Notes: generated from the letters alone by a model not told the origin. Positions 50,100 to 59,702 are shown, counted from the stretch's first letter. The stretch: 64,000 nt of DNA from Cryobacterium psychrotolerans (GCF_900101115.1 NZ_FNFU01000003.1:1-64000), one strand, 5' to 3'. Made by a program: numbers and translations.

Positions 50100-53000
50100 A
50101 TGGCGCGGCCACAGTTGACCCTGACCGAGCTTGCCCGGGTGGGATTCGTCGAACTCGGCGTCGTCCGGGACCGGCTCGCGGAGGTCCTCTCCCTCGGCGG
50201 CCCGGATGGAGCCGAACTCCTGCCGCTGCTGGGCAGCACGGCGAGCCCGGATGCCGCCCTCGGCGCCCTGCTGGCCCTCCTGCGCCAGGCGCCGGGGGAG
50301 GTGCGCGCCCTGCTCAAGCATCCGGACGCAACCCTCCGCCTGCTGCGGGTGATCGGGGCGTCGAGCGGCCTGGCCGACTTCTTCCTCCGGCACCCCGATG
50401 AACTCGGCATACTCGCGGAGGCCCGGACGTCCCTCCCGGGCCTCGACGAGTTGTCCGCCGACCTCCTCGATTCCGTCGGCGCCCGCGACGGCTTCGCCAC
50501 CCTGGTCGAGGATGCGGGGTGGGTGGCCCTGCGCGTGCGCTACCGCAGGCGGCTCGCGGAGCTGGCGGCATTCGACCTGGAGCAGGAAGACCCGGTCGCG
50601 GGCGTCGACGGTGTGGCGCGCACCCTGGCCGACCTCGCGGCGGCGGCCCTGGAGGCGTCGCTGGCCGTCGCCCGCAGCATGTGCTCGGGTGCCGTTGCCG
50701 CCCACGGTATCTTCCCGGTCGAGCAGGTGCGTGCGACGCGCCTGGCGGTCATCGGTATGGGAAAGGCCGGGGCGAACGAACTGAACTACGTCAGCGACGT
50801 GGACGTGATCTTCGTCGCCGAGGGCGACGAGGCATCCGACCTCGACAGCGCGCGGGCGGTCGACATTGCCACCAGGCTGGCCATCCTGATGATGCGCGGC
50901 ATTAATGAGTTCGCCGTCGAGCCGGAGCTCTGGGAGGTCGATCCGAACCTCCGGCCGGAGGGCAAGGACGGCGCCCTCGTTCGCTCGCTGGAGTCGCATC
51001 TGGCCTACTACGACCGGTGGGCGAAGAGCTGGGAGTTCCAGGCCCTGCTCAAGGCCAGGCCGCTTGCGGGCGACCACGACCTGGGCGCCCGGTACGTCGA
51101 GGCGGTCGGCCCGAAGGTGTGGACCAGCGCGAGCCGGGAGAACTTCGTCGAATCCGTCCAGCGGATGCGTGAGCGCGTGACGACGAATATTCCCGATGAC
51201 GAAGTCGACGTGCAGCTCAAGCTCGGTCCCGGCGGTCTGCGCGACATCGAGTTCACCGTGCAGCTGCTCCAGCTGGTGCACGGCCAGGCCGACCCCGACG
51301 TGAGGCAGCCGGGAACCCTGCCCGCCCTGGTCGCCCTCGCGGAGGCGGGCTACGTCGGGCGCGCGGAGGCCGCCGAATTCGCGCAGGACTACCGCATGCT
51401 CAGGCTGATGGAACACCGGCTGCAGCTTGAGAAGCTGCGCCGCACCCACCTGGTGCCGCGCGATGAGGCGAGCCTGCGCATCCTGGCCCGCGCGACCGGG
51501 CTGGCCACGAGCGCCTCCCAACTGACGGCACGGTGGATGGACACCAAACAGCGCGTGCGCGGCCTGCACGAACGCCTGTTCTACCGCCCGCTGCTGTCCG
51601 CCGTCGCCGCGCTGCCGGCCGAGGGACGAGCCCTCACGAGCGCCCAGGCCGAGGCCAGGCTCGCCGCGATCGGCTTCCGCAACCCGAAGGGAGCCCTCGG
51701 CCACATCGCCGCGCTCACCGGCGGGGTGTCCCGCCGCGCGGCGATCCAGCGTCACCTGCTCCCGGTGATGCTGCAGTGGTTCTCGGAGGGCGCCGACCCC
51801 GACTACGGTCTGCTTGCCTTCCGGCGGCTGAGCGACAACCTGGGCTCGACGTACTGGTTCCTCCGCATGCTGCGGGACTCGTCCGGCGCCGCACAGCGCC
51901 TGACCCACGTGCTGTCCGCGTCCCGGTTCGTCGGCGAGCTGCTCGAGAAGATCCCCGAGGCCGTCGCGTGGCTGGAACACGAAGACGATTTGCGGCCGCG
52001 ACCGCTCGCTGCGTTGCAGGAGGAGGCGCGCGCCGTGCTCGCCAGGCATGAGAGCCCGGATGCCGCCGCGTCGATCCTGCGCACGGCCCGGCGCAGGGAG
52101 ATGCTCCGGCTGGCGTTCTCGTCCGTCCTCGGCAAACTCACGATCGAGCAGCTCGCTGCCGGGCTGACCAACGTCAATGCCACCGTCATCCAGAGCGTGC
52201 TTGCCGCCATCCGCGGAACGGCACTGGGCGGCGCGGACGCAGCAGCCCCGCCGGACGGGATCGAATTCGCGGTCATCGGCATGGGGCGGTTCGGCGGCGC
52301 CGAACTGGGCTTCGGCTCGGATGCCGACGTCATGTATGTGTTCCGGGCGGGTACGCTGCAGGGCGAAGCCGCCCACGACCGCGCCAGGTTCATTGTGCGC
52401 GAACTCAACCGGCTCACCGAGGACAACCGCCTCCCGCTCGACCTGGACATCGGCCTGCGGCCGGAAGGCAAGAACGGCCCCGTGGCCCGCTCACTCGACT
52501 CCTACGAGGCGTACTACCGGCGCTGGTCTCTCACCTGGGAGGCTCAGGCGCTGCTGCGGGGCAGGGGAGTGGCGGGGGACCCGGCGCTGCTTCGCGACTT
52601 CGAGGCGGTGGCGGACTCGGTGCGTTATCCGGTCGCGATCGCCGAGCAGGAGGTGCGCGAGGTCAAGCGCATCAAGGCGCGGGTCGAGAACGAACGCCTT
52701 CCCCAGGCGGCGGATCCGAACCGGCACCTCAAGCTCGGCCGGGGCTCGCTGAGCGACGTGGAGTGGTTCGTTCAGCTGCTCCAGTTGCAGCACGCAGCGG
52801 CCGTGCCCGGCCTGCGCACGACATCGACCCTGAGCGCGCTCCAGGCGGCCGTCGACGCCGACCTGGTCGCCGAGGCGGACGCGGCTACGCTCCGTGCCGC
52901 GTGGGAATTCGCCTCGCGCGCCCGCTCGGCCATCACCCTCTGGACGAACCGCACCTCGGATGTGCTCCCCACCGACCGCGTTCAACTCGAGGGCATCGCC

Positions 53001-53135
53001 CGGATGATGGAGTATCCGCCGGGCTCCGCAAACGCGCTCGAGGAGGAATACCTCGCCGTCACCCGCCGGGCGCGCGCCGTGTTCGAGCGGCTCTTCTACG
53101 GCCCGGTGGAGCGCGCCGGGCCCACCACCGGCTGA
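50100..53135 (+). CDS. glnE: bifunctional glutamine synthetase adenylyl-transferase/-removing enzyme
   Basis: The 1011-residue enzyme has two nucleotidyltransferase halves. The N-terminal one has VIGMGKAGANELNYVSDVDV (deadenylylating) and the C-terminal one VIGMGRFGGAELGFGSDADV (adenylylating), each with a Gly-rich loop and Asp-x-Asp metal pair. The central helical bundle links them. It controls glutamine synthetase activity by adenylylating a tyrosine. The start at 50100 is 24 bp after the glnA2 stop, so the two are an operon. The order glnA2-glnE is typical of Actinobacteria. Confidence 0.95.
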   Translation: MARPQLTLTELARVGFVELGVVRDRLAEVLSLGGPDGAELLPLLGSTASPDAALGALLALLRQAPGEVRALLKHPDATLRLLRVIGASSGLADFFLRHPDELGILAEARTSLPGLDELSADLLDSVGARDGFATLVEDAGWVALRVRYRRRLAELAAFDLEQEDPVAGVDGVARTLADLAAAALEASLAVARSMCSGAVAAHGIFPVEQVRATRLAVIGMGKAGANELNYVSDVDVIFVAEGDEASDLDSARAVDIATRLAILMMRGINEFAVEPELWEVDPNLRPEGKDGALVRSLESHLAYYDRWAKSWEFQALLKARPLAGDHDLGARYVEAVGPKVWTSASRENFVESVQRMRERVTTNIPDDEVDVQLKLGPGGLRDIEFTVQLLQLVHGQADPDVRQPGTLPALVALAEAGYVGRAEAAEFAQDYRMLRLMEHRLQLEKLRRTHLVPRDEASLRILARATGLATSASQLTARWMDTKQRVRGLHERLFYRPLLSAVAALPAEGRALTSAQAEARLAAIGFRNPKGALGHIAALTGGVSRRAAIQRHLLPVMLQWFSEGADPDYGLLAFRRLSDNLGSTYWFLRMLRDSSGAAQRLTHVLSASRFVGELLEKIPEAVAWLEHEDDLRPRPLAALQEEARAVLARHESPDAAASILRTARRREMLRLAFSSVLGKLTIEQLAAGLTNVNATVIQSVLAAIRGTALGGADAAAPPDGIEFAVIGMGRFGGAELGFGSDADVMYVFRAGTLQGEAAHDRARFIVRELNRLTEDNRLPLDLDIGLRPEGKNGPVARSLDSYEAYYRRWSLTWEAQALLRGRGVAGDPALLRDFEAVADSVRYPVAIAEQEVREVKRIKARVENERLPQAADPNRHLKLGRGSLSDVEWFVQLLQLQHAAAVPGLRTTSTLSALQAAVDADLVAEADAATLRAAWEFASRARSAITLWTNRTSDVLPTDRVQLEGIARMMEYPPGSANALEEEYLAVTRRARAVFERLFYGPVERAGPTTG

Positions 53136-53162
53136 CCCGCACGCTGGCCCGCGCAACGCGGC

Positions 53163-53192
53163 GGGGCCGCACCTCCGAAGAGATGCGGCCCC
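53163..53192. terminator. hairpin between convergent glnE and glnA
   Basis: GGGGCCGCA and TGCGGCCCC form a perfect 9-bp stem around a 12-base loop. There is no T-run, so termination may be weak or rely on Rho. Confidence 0.55.
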
Positions 53193-53203
53193 GGCGGGAA
53201 CGC

Positions 53204-53251
53204 GTGGTGTCAGGTGGCCGTGGTGTCAGGTGGCCGTGGTGTCAAGTGGCT
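53204..53251. repeat. 16-bp tandem repeat, three units, up to the glnA stop codon
   Basis: GTGGTGTCAGGTGGCC occurs twice exactly (53204, 53220) and once with two changes (53236-53251). The last base is part of the TGA of glnA read on the minus strand. Confidence 0.85.
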
Positions 53252-54675
53252 CAGACGCCGTAGTAGAGCTCGAACTCGAACGGGTGCGGACGCTGCGCGA
53301 GCGGCTTGATCTCGTTCTCGCGCTTGTAGCTGATCCAGGTCTCGATCAGTTCGGGCGTGAACACGTTTCCGGCGAGCAGGAAGTCGTGGTCGGCCTCGAG
53401 CGCGTCCAGCGCGGCCTCGAGCGACGCGGGAAGCTGGGGGATGCTCTTGGCTTCTTCGGGCGGGAGCTCGTACAGGTCCTTGTCGACGGGCTCGTGCGGC
53501 TCGATGCGGTTCTTGATCCCGTCGAGGCCGGCCATCAGCTGCGCAGCGAAGGCGAGGTACGGGTTGCTCGCGCCGTCCGGAACGCGGAACTCGATGCGTT
53601 TTGCCTTCGGGTTCGTGCCGGTGATCGGAATCCGGATGCACGCGGAGCGGTTACCGGCCGAGTAGACCAGGTTGACGGGAGCTTCGAAACCGGGGACCAG
53701 GCGACGGAACGAGTTCACGCTCGGGTTGGTGAACGCGAGGACCGCGGGGGCATGCTTGAGCAGCCCGCCGATGTACCAGCGGGCGAGGTCGGAGAGACCG
53801 CCGTAGCCGGCCTCGTCGTAGAACAGCGGCTGGCCGTCGGCCCAGAGGGACTGGTGCGTGTGCATCCCGGAGCCGTTGTCGCCGAACAGGGGCTTCGGCA
53901 TGAAGGTGGCGGTCTTGCCCCAGTCGTGAGCGGTGTTCTTGACGATGTACTTGAACTTCAGGATGTCGTCGGCCGCGTGCACCATGGTGTCGAAGCGGTA
54001 GTTGATCTCGCCCTGGCCGCCCGTGCCCACCTCGTGGTGGCTGCGCTCGAGGATGAGGCCGGCGTCGATCAGTTTGAGGCAGATGTCGTCGCGCAGGTCG
54101 GCGTGCTGGTCGACCGGGCTCACCGGGAAGTAGCCGCCCTTGAACGGGGTCTTGTTGGCGAGGTTGCCGCCCTCTTCCTGCTTGCCGGAGTTCCAGGCGC
54201 CCTCGCTGGAGTCGACGGAGTAGAAGCTGGAGTGCTGGTTCACTTCGTAGCGCACGTCGTCGAAGATGTAGAACTCGGCCTCGGGAGCGAAGAACGCGGT
54301 GTCGGCGATGCCGGTGGAGGCCAGGTACTTCTCGGCCTTCTTGGCGACCTGGCGCGGGTCCTTCGAGTAGATCTCGCCGTTGCGCGGATTATAGATGTCG
54401 AAGAGCATGATGAGGGTGCGCTCGGCGCGGAAAGCGTCGATGTAGGCGGTGGTGACGTCGGGGATGAGCTGCATGTCCGACTCGTGGATCGACGCGAAAC
54501 CGCGGATCGACGAACCATCGAACATCTGGCCGACCGTGAAGAAGTCTTCATCCACCGTCGAGGCCGGGATGTTGAAGTGCTGCTGCACACCGGGCAGGTC
54601 GGTGAAGCGGATGTCAAGGAACTTGACGTCCGTTTCCTTGATGAATTTGAGCACTTCTGAGGAATCGCGGAACAT
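53251..54675 (-). CDS. glnA: glutamine synthetase, type I (main enzyme)
   Basis: The 474-residue enzyme makes glutamine from glutamate and ammonia. It has [60 protein letters not shown] and [20 protein letters not shown]. The adenylylation tyrosine is Tyr402 in [15 protein letters not shown]. The ATG at 54675 ([12 protein letters not shown]) follows GGAGTTAATCC. It converges on the glnA2-glnE operon, whose GlnE should regulate it. Confidence 0.96.
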   Translation of the reverse strand: MFRDSSEVLKFIKETDVKFLDIRFTDLPGVQQHFNIPASTVDEDFFTVGQMFDGSSIRGFASIHESDMQLIPDVTTAYIDAFRAERTLIMLFDIYNPRNGEIYSKDPRQVAKKAEKYLASTGIADTAFFAPEAEFYIFDDVRYEVNQHSSFYSVDSSEGAWNSGKQEEGGNLANKTPFKGGYFPVSPVDQHADLRDDICLKLIDAGLILERSHHEVGTGGQGEINYRFDTMVHAADDILKFKYIVKNTAHDWGKTATFMPKPLFGDNGSGMHTHQSLWADGQPLFYDEAGYGGLSDLARWYIGGLLKHAPAVLAFTNPSVNSFRRLVPGFEAPVNLVYSAGNRSACIRIPITGTNPKAKRIEFRVPDGASNPYLAFAAQLMAGLDGIKNRIEPHEPVDKDLYELPPEEAKSIPQLPASLEAALDALEADHDFLLAGNVFTPELIETWISYKRENEIKPLAQRPHPFEFELYYGV

Positions 54676-54804
54676 GCGGATTAACTCCAATGGGCGTGGA
54701 TCTGGGACAGAGGTCGGTCGGTACGACTTCCCCGAGATTAGTCTGGCGGCGTTACCCGAGGGTGACGCTTATGTTTCACACATGTTACGCCGGAGCCAGC
54801 TCGG

Positions 54805-54810
54805 TAGACT
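54805..54810 (+). promoter_or_regulatory. -10 hexamer of a leaderless RDD-protein transcript
   Basis: TAGACT, six bases, then GTG at 54817. Confidence 0.55.
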
Positions 54811-54816
54811 GATCGA

Positions 54817-55257
54817 GTGCCGGAACCGAGATCGAAATCCATACCCTTTGGCCAGCTCGCACCGAGCACATGGCCGGGCGAGCGGCTTGGTCTTCCCCGA
54901 TCCGGGCCCCGATCGGTGGCCCGCGCCGGGCGACGGATCGCTGCCCTCGCGATCGACTGGGCGCTGGCCTATGCGGCATCGGCCCTGTTCTTCTCCCGGG
55001 ACGGTTTCGTGAACGGCATCGCGACCACGGCCATCTTCGTCGCGTTGCAGATCGTGTTCATTCCGACGATCGGCGGCAGCATCGGACACCGCCTGGTCGG
55101 GCTGTACGTCGTGCCGCTCACCGGCGGCTGGGTGGGGCCCTGGCGGCCGATCGTGCGCTCGATCCTGCTCGGCCTGGTCATTCCGGCGCTCGTCTGGGAC
55201 TCAGACCAGCGCGGCTTCCACGACAAGGTAGCCGGAACCGTTCTCGTCCGAGGCTGA
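54817..55257 (+). CDS. RDD-family membrane protein
   Basis: The 146-residue protein has an N-terminal Arg/Pro segment and three membrane helices. RRIAALAIDWALAYAASALF gives the family's Arg-Asp pattern (R...D), with the later IGHRLVGLYVVPLTGG and DQRGFHDKVAGTVLVRG regions. RDD proteins may act in transport or protein membrane insertion; no function is assigned. Confidence 0.85.
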   Translation: MPEPRSKSIPFGQLAPSTWPGERLGLPRSGPRSVARAGRRIAALAIDWALAYAASALFFSRDGFVNGIATTAIFVALQIVFIPTIGGSIGHRLVGLYVVPLTGGWVGPWRPIVRSILLGLVIPALVWDSDQRGFHDKVAGTVLVRG

Positions 55258-55320
55258 CCTCGAGTCGGCGGAACGTCGAGCCTGGTCCCGGGCCTGCACC
55301 CGCGTGGGTCCGGGCATGAA

Positions 55321-55347
55321 AACGCCCGGCCCGACGGGCCGGGCGTT
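55321..55347 (-). terminator. intrinsic terminator, mainly for DUF4191
   Basis: A perfect 12-bp stem (AACGCCCGGCCC / GGGCCGGGCGTT, three-base loop) has a TTTTC tail on the minus strand. It lies 15 bp after the DUF4191 stop and about 65 bp after the RDD stop, so it can also slow transcription on the plus strand. Confidence 0.85.
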
Positions 55348-55362
55348 CCGGTTCGGCTGCGG

Positions 55363-56067
55363 CTACGCGCGCTTCGGGCGCGCCTTCGCCGGGTCGACGC
55401 CCTTGGGGATGGGCAGCTTCCTGGCCATGGAGTTCAAACGGTTGTTGACGGCCAGGACTTCAGCCTTCGTGAGCGTCGGTTTGATCTTTGTCAGGCGGCG
55501 CGCCAGTTTGTGCAGGGGGACCGCGTCCTCGTCCGGACCGACCGAAATGACGGTGACGGCGATGCTGCCGCCGAGCCGGGACACCATGCGGCGCTCGTCG
55601 TCCAGCATGCGCGCGGTGCGGGTGCGAGGTCCCTCGCTGATCAGCACGACACCGCCGCGGCCGACGGCGCGGTAGATGGCGTCCTGGGTCTTGCCGTTCA
55701 CGGCGACCGGCATTTCGCTGCCGACCCAGCCGCGCTTGAGCGAACTGCGAAGCACCGCGCCGACGGCTCCCGGCTGGCCCTCGATCTGGGAGTACGCGGC
55801 CTTCTCGGCACGGCGACCGAGGATGATCATCATCGCGAGCACGCCGCCGAGCACGCCGGCGACGGCCCACAGGGCGATGGTCCAGCCGCCGCCCGAGGTG
55901 AGCAGGGCGAATCCGATGCTCACCACGACGGGGATCAGGAAGCCCAGGATCATGAACAGGACGATGTTCGAGTCGTAGCGCCTCGTCATCTGGAAGACCT
56001 GCCACATTTGCTTTATGCGGCCGGGTTCTTTCGGGGGACGGGGGGTCTTGTCCTTGCTGCGTGCCAT
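55363..56067 (-). CDS. DUF4191 membrane protein
   Basis: The 234-residue protein has a basic start (RSKDKTPRPPKEPGRIKQMW) and two adjacent membrane helices (about residues 37-80: IVLFMILGFLIPVVVSIGFA and WTIALWAVAGVLGGVLAMMI). A soluble alpha/beta part follows, with YRAVGRGGVVLISEGPRTRT. The family is restricted to Actinobacteria and often lies by lipA/lipB, as here. Function is unknown. TAGTCT seven bases before the ATG fits a leaderless mRNA. Confidence 0.87.
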   Translation of the reverse strand: MARSKDKTPRPPKEPGRIKQMWQVFQMTRRYDSNIVLFMILGFLIPVVVSIGFALLTSGGGWTIALWAVAGVLGGVLAMMIILGRRAEKAAYSQIEGQPGAVGAVLRSSLKRGWVGSEMPVAVNGKTQDAIYRAVGRGGVVLISEGPRTRTARMLDDERRMVSRLGGSIAVTVISVGPDEDAVPLHKLARRLTKIKPTLTKAEVLAVNNRLNSMARKLPIPKGVDPAKARPKRA

Positions 56068-56115
56068 GAGTCTAAGACTACCCAGTCAGCCGAATACCGC
56101 GTGACCGAAAAGGGC

Positions 56116-57105
56116 TCACGACACGGCCTGCGCGAAGCCGAGCGTGGCATCCGCAAGATGCCGCAGATGGTCGGGCACGTCGCGGCCGCTCTTCTGCATG
56201 GACTGGGCCCACAGGCGGCCGGCCCGGTAGGACGACCGCACGAGCGGCCCGGACAGCACGCCGAGGAATCCGATCGCCTCGGCTTCCTCCTTGAGCTCGA
56301 CGAACTCCTCCGGCTTCACCCAGCGCGCCACCGGCAGGTGGCGGGCGCTGGGGCGCAGGTACTGGGTGATTGTGATGATGTCGGTGCCGGCATCGTGGAG
56401 GTCCTGGAGGGCCTGGCTGACCTCCGCCCGCTCCTCGCCCATGCCGAGGATCAGGTTCGACTTGGTGATCAGGCCGGCGTTCCGCCCCTGCGTGAGCACG
56501 TCGAGGGACCGGTCATACCGGAATGCCGGGCGGACGCGCTTGAAGATGCGCGGCACGGTCTCGACGTTATGCGCGAACACCTCGGGCCGGGCCGAGAAGA
56601 CCTCGCCGAGGTGGTCCGGATTGCCGGAGAAGTCCGGCACCAGGATTTCCACGCCCGTGCCCGGGCTCTGCCGGTGGATTTCGCGGATCGTTTCGGCGTA
56701 GATCCACGAGCCCTCGTCGGGCTGGTCGTCGCGGGCCACGCCGGTGACGGTGGCGTACCGCAGTTGCATCTTGACGACGGATTCCGCGACGCGGCGCGGT
56801 TCGTCGCGGTCGTAGTCGGCCGGTTTGCCGGTGTCGATCATGCAGAAGTCGCAGCGCCTGGTGCACTGCGAGCCGCCGATCAGGAATGTCGCCTCGCGGT
56901 CTTCCCAGCACTCGTAGATGTTCGGGCAGCCCGCCTCCTGGCAGACCGTGTGCAGGTCCTCGCTCTTCACAAGGCTCTGCATCTTCTGGTATTCGGGCCC
57001 CATTTTGGCCTTGATCTTGATCCACTCGGGCTTGCGCTCGATCGGTGTCTCGGCGTTGCGGATCTCCAGGCGGAGCATCTTCCGGCCGTCGGGTGCGGCG
57101 CTCAC
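56116..57105 (-). CDS. lipA: lipoyl synthase
   Basis: The 329-residue radical-SAM enzyme inserts two sulfurs into octanoyl groups on E2 and GcvH. The auxiliary cluster cysteines are in [14 protein letters not shown] and the radical-SAM cluster in [13 protein letters not shown] (CxxxCxxC). RSSYRAG near the C-terminus holds the serine ligand. The start at GTG 57105 overlaps the lipB stop by 4 bp. It depends on lipB for the octanoyl substrate. Confidence 0.95.
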   Translation of the reverse strand: MSAAPDGRKMLRLEIRNAETPIERKPEWIKIKAKMGPEYQKMQSLVKSEDLHTVCQEAGCPNIYECWEDREATFLIGGSQCTRRCDFCMIDTGKPADYDRDEPRRVAESVVKMQLRYATVTGVARDDQPDEGSWIYAETIREIHRQSPGTGVEILVPDFSGNPDHLGEVFSARPEVFAHNVETVPRIFKRVRPAFRYDRSLDVLTQGRNAGLITKSNLILGMGEERAEVSQALQDLHDAGTDIITITQYLRPSARHLPVARWVKPEEFVELKEEAEAIGFLGVLSGPLVRSSYRAGRLWAQSMQKSGRDVPDHLRHLADATLGFAQAVS

Positions 57106-57773
57106 GCGGTCACCGCCACGTCGCTCGTCACGATGTCCATCACGTTGCTCATCGCGTCGTTTTGGAATCGGGCGCGGACGGGTTCGATGAGTTCGGACGT
57201 GTCCACCTCGCGGCCGAGCACGCGCGACATGGTCGTCACGCCGGCATCCTTGATCCCGCAGGGGACGATCCGGCTGTACGGTTCGAGCGAATTGCTGCAA
57301 TTGAGGGCGAAGCCGTGCATGGTCACGCCTTCGGCAACCCGGATGCCGATGGCCGCGATCTTGTCTTCCCGGCCGGCCGGGCCGACCCAGACCCCCGAGC
57401 GGCCGGGGACGCGGACTCCCTCGATGCCGAAGCCGGCGAGCACGTCGATGAGGATCCCCTCGAGGCCGCGCACGTAGCCGACGACGTCGACGGGCTCGGC
57501 GAGGTGCAGAATCGGATACCCGACCAGCTGTCCCGGCCCGTGCCAGGTGATCTTGCCGCCCCGGTCCACATCGATGACCGGCGTTCCGTCGGTGGGACGG
57601 TCCTCCGGATCGGTGCGTTTGCCGGCGGTGTACACGGCGGGGTGTTCCAGCAGGATGACGGTGTCGGGTCTCTCACCGGAGACGACCGAACGGTGGACTG
57701 CGCGTTGGAGCTCAAGGCCCTCAACATACGGCACGGAGTTGGCGCTTAGCCCCGCGACGACAAAGTCGAGCAT
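57102..57773 (-). CDS. lipB: octanoyl-ACP:protein N-octanoyltransferase
   Basis: The 223-residue enzyme transfers octanoyl from ACP to lipoyl domains. It has [40 protein letters not shown] and [20 protein letters not shown]; the catalytic lysine and cysteine are in the [20 protein letters not shown] region. It is the first gene of lipB-lipA. TAGACT lies seven bases before the ATG, pointing to a leaderless mRNA. Confidence 0.95.
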   Translation of the reverse strand: MLDFVVAGLSANSVPYVEGLELQRAVHRSVVSGERPDTVILLEHPAVYTAGKRTDPEDRPTDGTPVIDVDRGGKITWHGPGQLVGYPILHLAEPVDVVGYVRGLEGILIDVLAGFGIEGVRVPGRSGVWVGPAGREDKIAAIGIRVAEGVTMHGFALNCSNSLEPYSRIVPCGIKDAGVTTMSRVLGREVDTSELIEPVRARFQNDAMSNVMDIVTSDVAVTA

Positions 57774-57780
57774 GGGGTCC

Positions 57781-57786
57781 AGTCTA
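57781..57786 (-). promoter_or_regulatory. -10 hexamer of a leaderless lipB transcript
   Basis: TAGACT on the minus strand, seven bases, then ATG at 57773. Confidence 0.45.
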
Positions 57787-57812
57787 GGGTCTGGGCCCCT
57801 CCTCCACCGTCG

Positions 57813-59561
57813 ATGGCCGAAGCGTCGTCCCCCGGAGTCCGTGGTGGAGACCGGCGCTCACCGCCCCGGCGCGACACTGGCCTGGTGGGAAGACGCGCAC
57901 ACCGGGCTGCGGCGCCGGGGGACACCCCGGGCACGCAGCCCGACGACCCGGTCGGCGGCGGTCCCGGTGAGTTCCCGCACGTGTCGATGATCGCCGGCTA
58001 CCGGGTGGTGCGCCGCCTCGGGTCGGGCCGACGGGCCGTCGTCTACCTCGGGCATGCCGGCCCGGGCGCGAGGCGGCCCACGGGCGAGGGAGCCGGCCGT
58101 GCGGTCGTCGTGGCGCTGAAGGTCTTCGGCCCGGAGGCGGATCCTGCGTCGGTCGAACGTGAGATCCGTGCGCTGTCGCGGTGTCCCGCGGGGCTGTTGC
58201 CCGCGCTGCTGGACGTTGCGACCCTTCCCGACGGACGGGTCTGCCTGGTGCTGGAACGCCTGGCCGGGACGTCTCTCAGCCGGCACCTGGCCTGCGTCGA
58301 CACGATCGGGCCGGGGGAGGCCGTCACAATCCTCGCCCCGGTCGTCACGGCACTCTCGGCGCTGCATGCGGCCGGCTACGCGCATGATGGCCTCAGCCAG
58401 GCCTCGGTGCTCTTCGACGCGAGCGGACGCCCGGTCCTCGCCGGACTCGGCGGCCTCCGCGACCTGCCGCCGGCCGGAAGACCGCGGATCCCGGCGCTCC
58501 GCGCCAATTATCTGCGGCTGGGCATGCTGGTTCGCGGGGTGTTCGACTGTCTCGACGCCGAGGATCCAGCCTCGCCTGCGGCCGGGCAGCTGGCTTCGTG
58601 GTTCGAGGACGCGGCTCGCGCGGCGCCGTTCCAGCCGTGCCTCGACGGTTTGGAGCGCCGCCTCTTCGACTGGGCCGCCGCGACGCCCGTGCGCCGGCCG
58701 GGCCCGGGCGAGGCGCGGCCGGGCCGGGGGCCTGGGGTTTGGCCGGGGGTCGGACCGGGACCACGCGGTCCCGGTGTGGGGCAGCGGGCCCCTGTCCCGC
58801 CGGAGGTGAGGCCGCTGCCGGCGTGGCTTCGGCTCCTCCATCTCCCGCCGGAGCTGGTCACGGCGCTGGGCACCGCGCTGCGCACGACCCTGGGCACCGC
58901 GCTGGCGGGGCATCCGGTGGGACGCGGGCTCTCTCGGCTGCGTGACCGGGTGAGGCTGCGTCGGCGCCCGCTGTCGCTGGCGGCCGTCGTGGCGGCGGGG
59001 TTGGTCCTGCTGGCGCTCGGGTTGTTGCCCGCCCCGTCCGGCACGGATTCCTCCGGCACGTCGGCGACCGGCGTGGCCGGGGTAGACGTGGATTCCACGA
59101 CGGCCGACCCCGAGGGGAGAGGCCGTTTCGACGCGCCGGATGCCACCGCGCCGGATGCCACCGCGCCGGATGCTGCAGCGCTGGCCGGTGACGACCCGGT
59201 GCAGGCTGTTCCGGTGCTGCTCCGGCTGCGCGCCGGCTGCCTCGCCCGGGCATCCGTCGTCTGCCTTGACGGCGTCGACCAGCCCGGGTCGGCGGTCGTG
59301 GCAGCGGACACGTACGCCGCGAGGACCGCCCAGCAAGGCGGAGGCGCGGCGGACCCACAAGCCTTCGACGGCTACACGGCGAGCATGGTGGAGCGCATCG
59401 GCAACTCGGCGCTCGTCGCACTGGCCCCGCCAACCGAACCGGCCCCGCCCGCCGACCCGGCCCCGCCCGCCGACCCATCGGGGCCACAAGGCCGGCCGGC
59501 CTCGGTGCTTGCGGTCAAGGGGGAGGGCGGCTGGCTCTTGCGCGAGATCTTCGACTACTAG
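57813..59561 (+). CDS. membrane-anchored protein kinase-like protein, predicted pseudokinase
   Basis: The 582-residue protein has a kinase-like domain from about residue 58 ([20 protein letters not shown]). The glycine loop, a Lys in [11 protein letters not shown] (Lys103) and Glu117 are present. The catalytic loop reads [13 protein letters not shown] where HRD...N would be, and the DFG position reads AGLGGL. The catalytic Asp, its partner Asn and the metal-binding Asp are all missing. A Pro/Gly linker follows, then one membrane helix (about 387-406) and an extracytoplasmic tail with AP-rich repeats. The first 58 residues may not be translated; starts at GTG 57981 or ATG 57987 are possible. 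It likely works by binding rather than phosphorylation. Confidence 0.75.
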   Translation: MAEASSPGVRGGDRRSPPRRDTGLVGRRAHRAAAPGDTPGTQPDDPVGGGPGEFPHVSMIAGYRVVRRLGSGRRAVVYLGHAGPGARRPTGEGAGRAVVVALKVFGPEADPASVEREIRALSRCPAGLLPALLDVATLPDGRVCLVLERLAGTSLSRHLACVDTIGPGEAVTILAPVVTALSALHAAGYAHDGLSQASVLFDASGRPVLAGLGGLRDLPPAGRPRIPALRANYLRLGMLVRGVFDCLDAEDPASPAAGQLASWFEDAARAAPFQPCLDGLERRLFDWAAATPVRRPGPGEARPGRGPGVWPGVGPGPRGPGVGQRAPVPPEVRPLPAWLRLLHLPPELVTALGTALRTTLGTALAGHPVGRGLSRLRDRVRLRRRPLSLAAVVAAGLVLLALGLLPAPSGTDSSGTSATGVAGVDVDSTTADPEGRGRFDAPDATAPDATAPDAAALAGDDPVQAVPVLLRLRAGCLARASVVCLDGVDQPGSAVVAADTYAARTAQQGGGAADPQAFDGYTASMVERIGNSALVALAPPTEPAPPADPAPPADPSGPQGRPASVLAVKGEGGWLLREIFDY

Positions 59562-59576
59562 CTGCAGCTCGAGCCG

Positions 59577-59633
59577 TGAGGGGTCGCATATCGACCTTCG
59601 TTTGCCTCAGGAAGGTCGATATGCGACCCCTCA
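59577..59633. repeat. long perfect inverted repeat, 22-bp arms
   Basis: Two exactly complementary 22-bp arms (59577-59598 and 59612-59633, starting TGAGGGGTCGCATATCGA) surround a 13-base loop (CGTTTGCCTCAGG). It lies directly after the pseudokinase stop and in front of a separate terminator, so it is not needed for termination. It could be a mobile palindromic element, an IS end pair or a protein-binding site. Confidence 0.9.
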
Positions 59634-59640
59634 GCGTCAA

Positions 59641-59674
59641 AAAAGGGGGCGACCCTGGCGGGTCGCCCCCTTTT
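59641..59674. terminator. bidirectional intrinsic terminator
   Basis: GGGGGCGACCC / GGGTCGCCCCC form a stem with a TGGC loop, bounded by an A-run and a T-run (AAAA...TTTT). It serves both the pseudokinase gene and the convergent dlaT gene. Confidence 0.92.
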
Positions 59675-59702
59675 CGAAGGGTGGAGCGGATGAAGCGGGG
59701 AA

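Noticed and set aside
48708-52376. Very long minus-strand open frame (over 1200 codons) across glnA2 and glnE
   Set aside because: It is the antisense of two well-conserved genes in high-GC DNA, where stop codons are rare in one opposite frame. Its product is low-complexity and matches no family.
57858-59489. Minus-strand frame opposite the pseudokinase gene
   Set aside because: Arg-rich shadow without motif. The plus frame has kinase-fold and membrane features.
59577-59674. One composite terminator
   Set aside because: The 22-bp dyad and the GC-rich A/T-flanked hairpin are separate. The second alone is a complete terminator.
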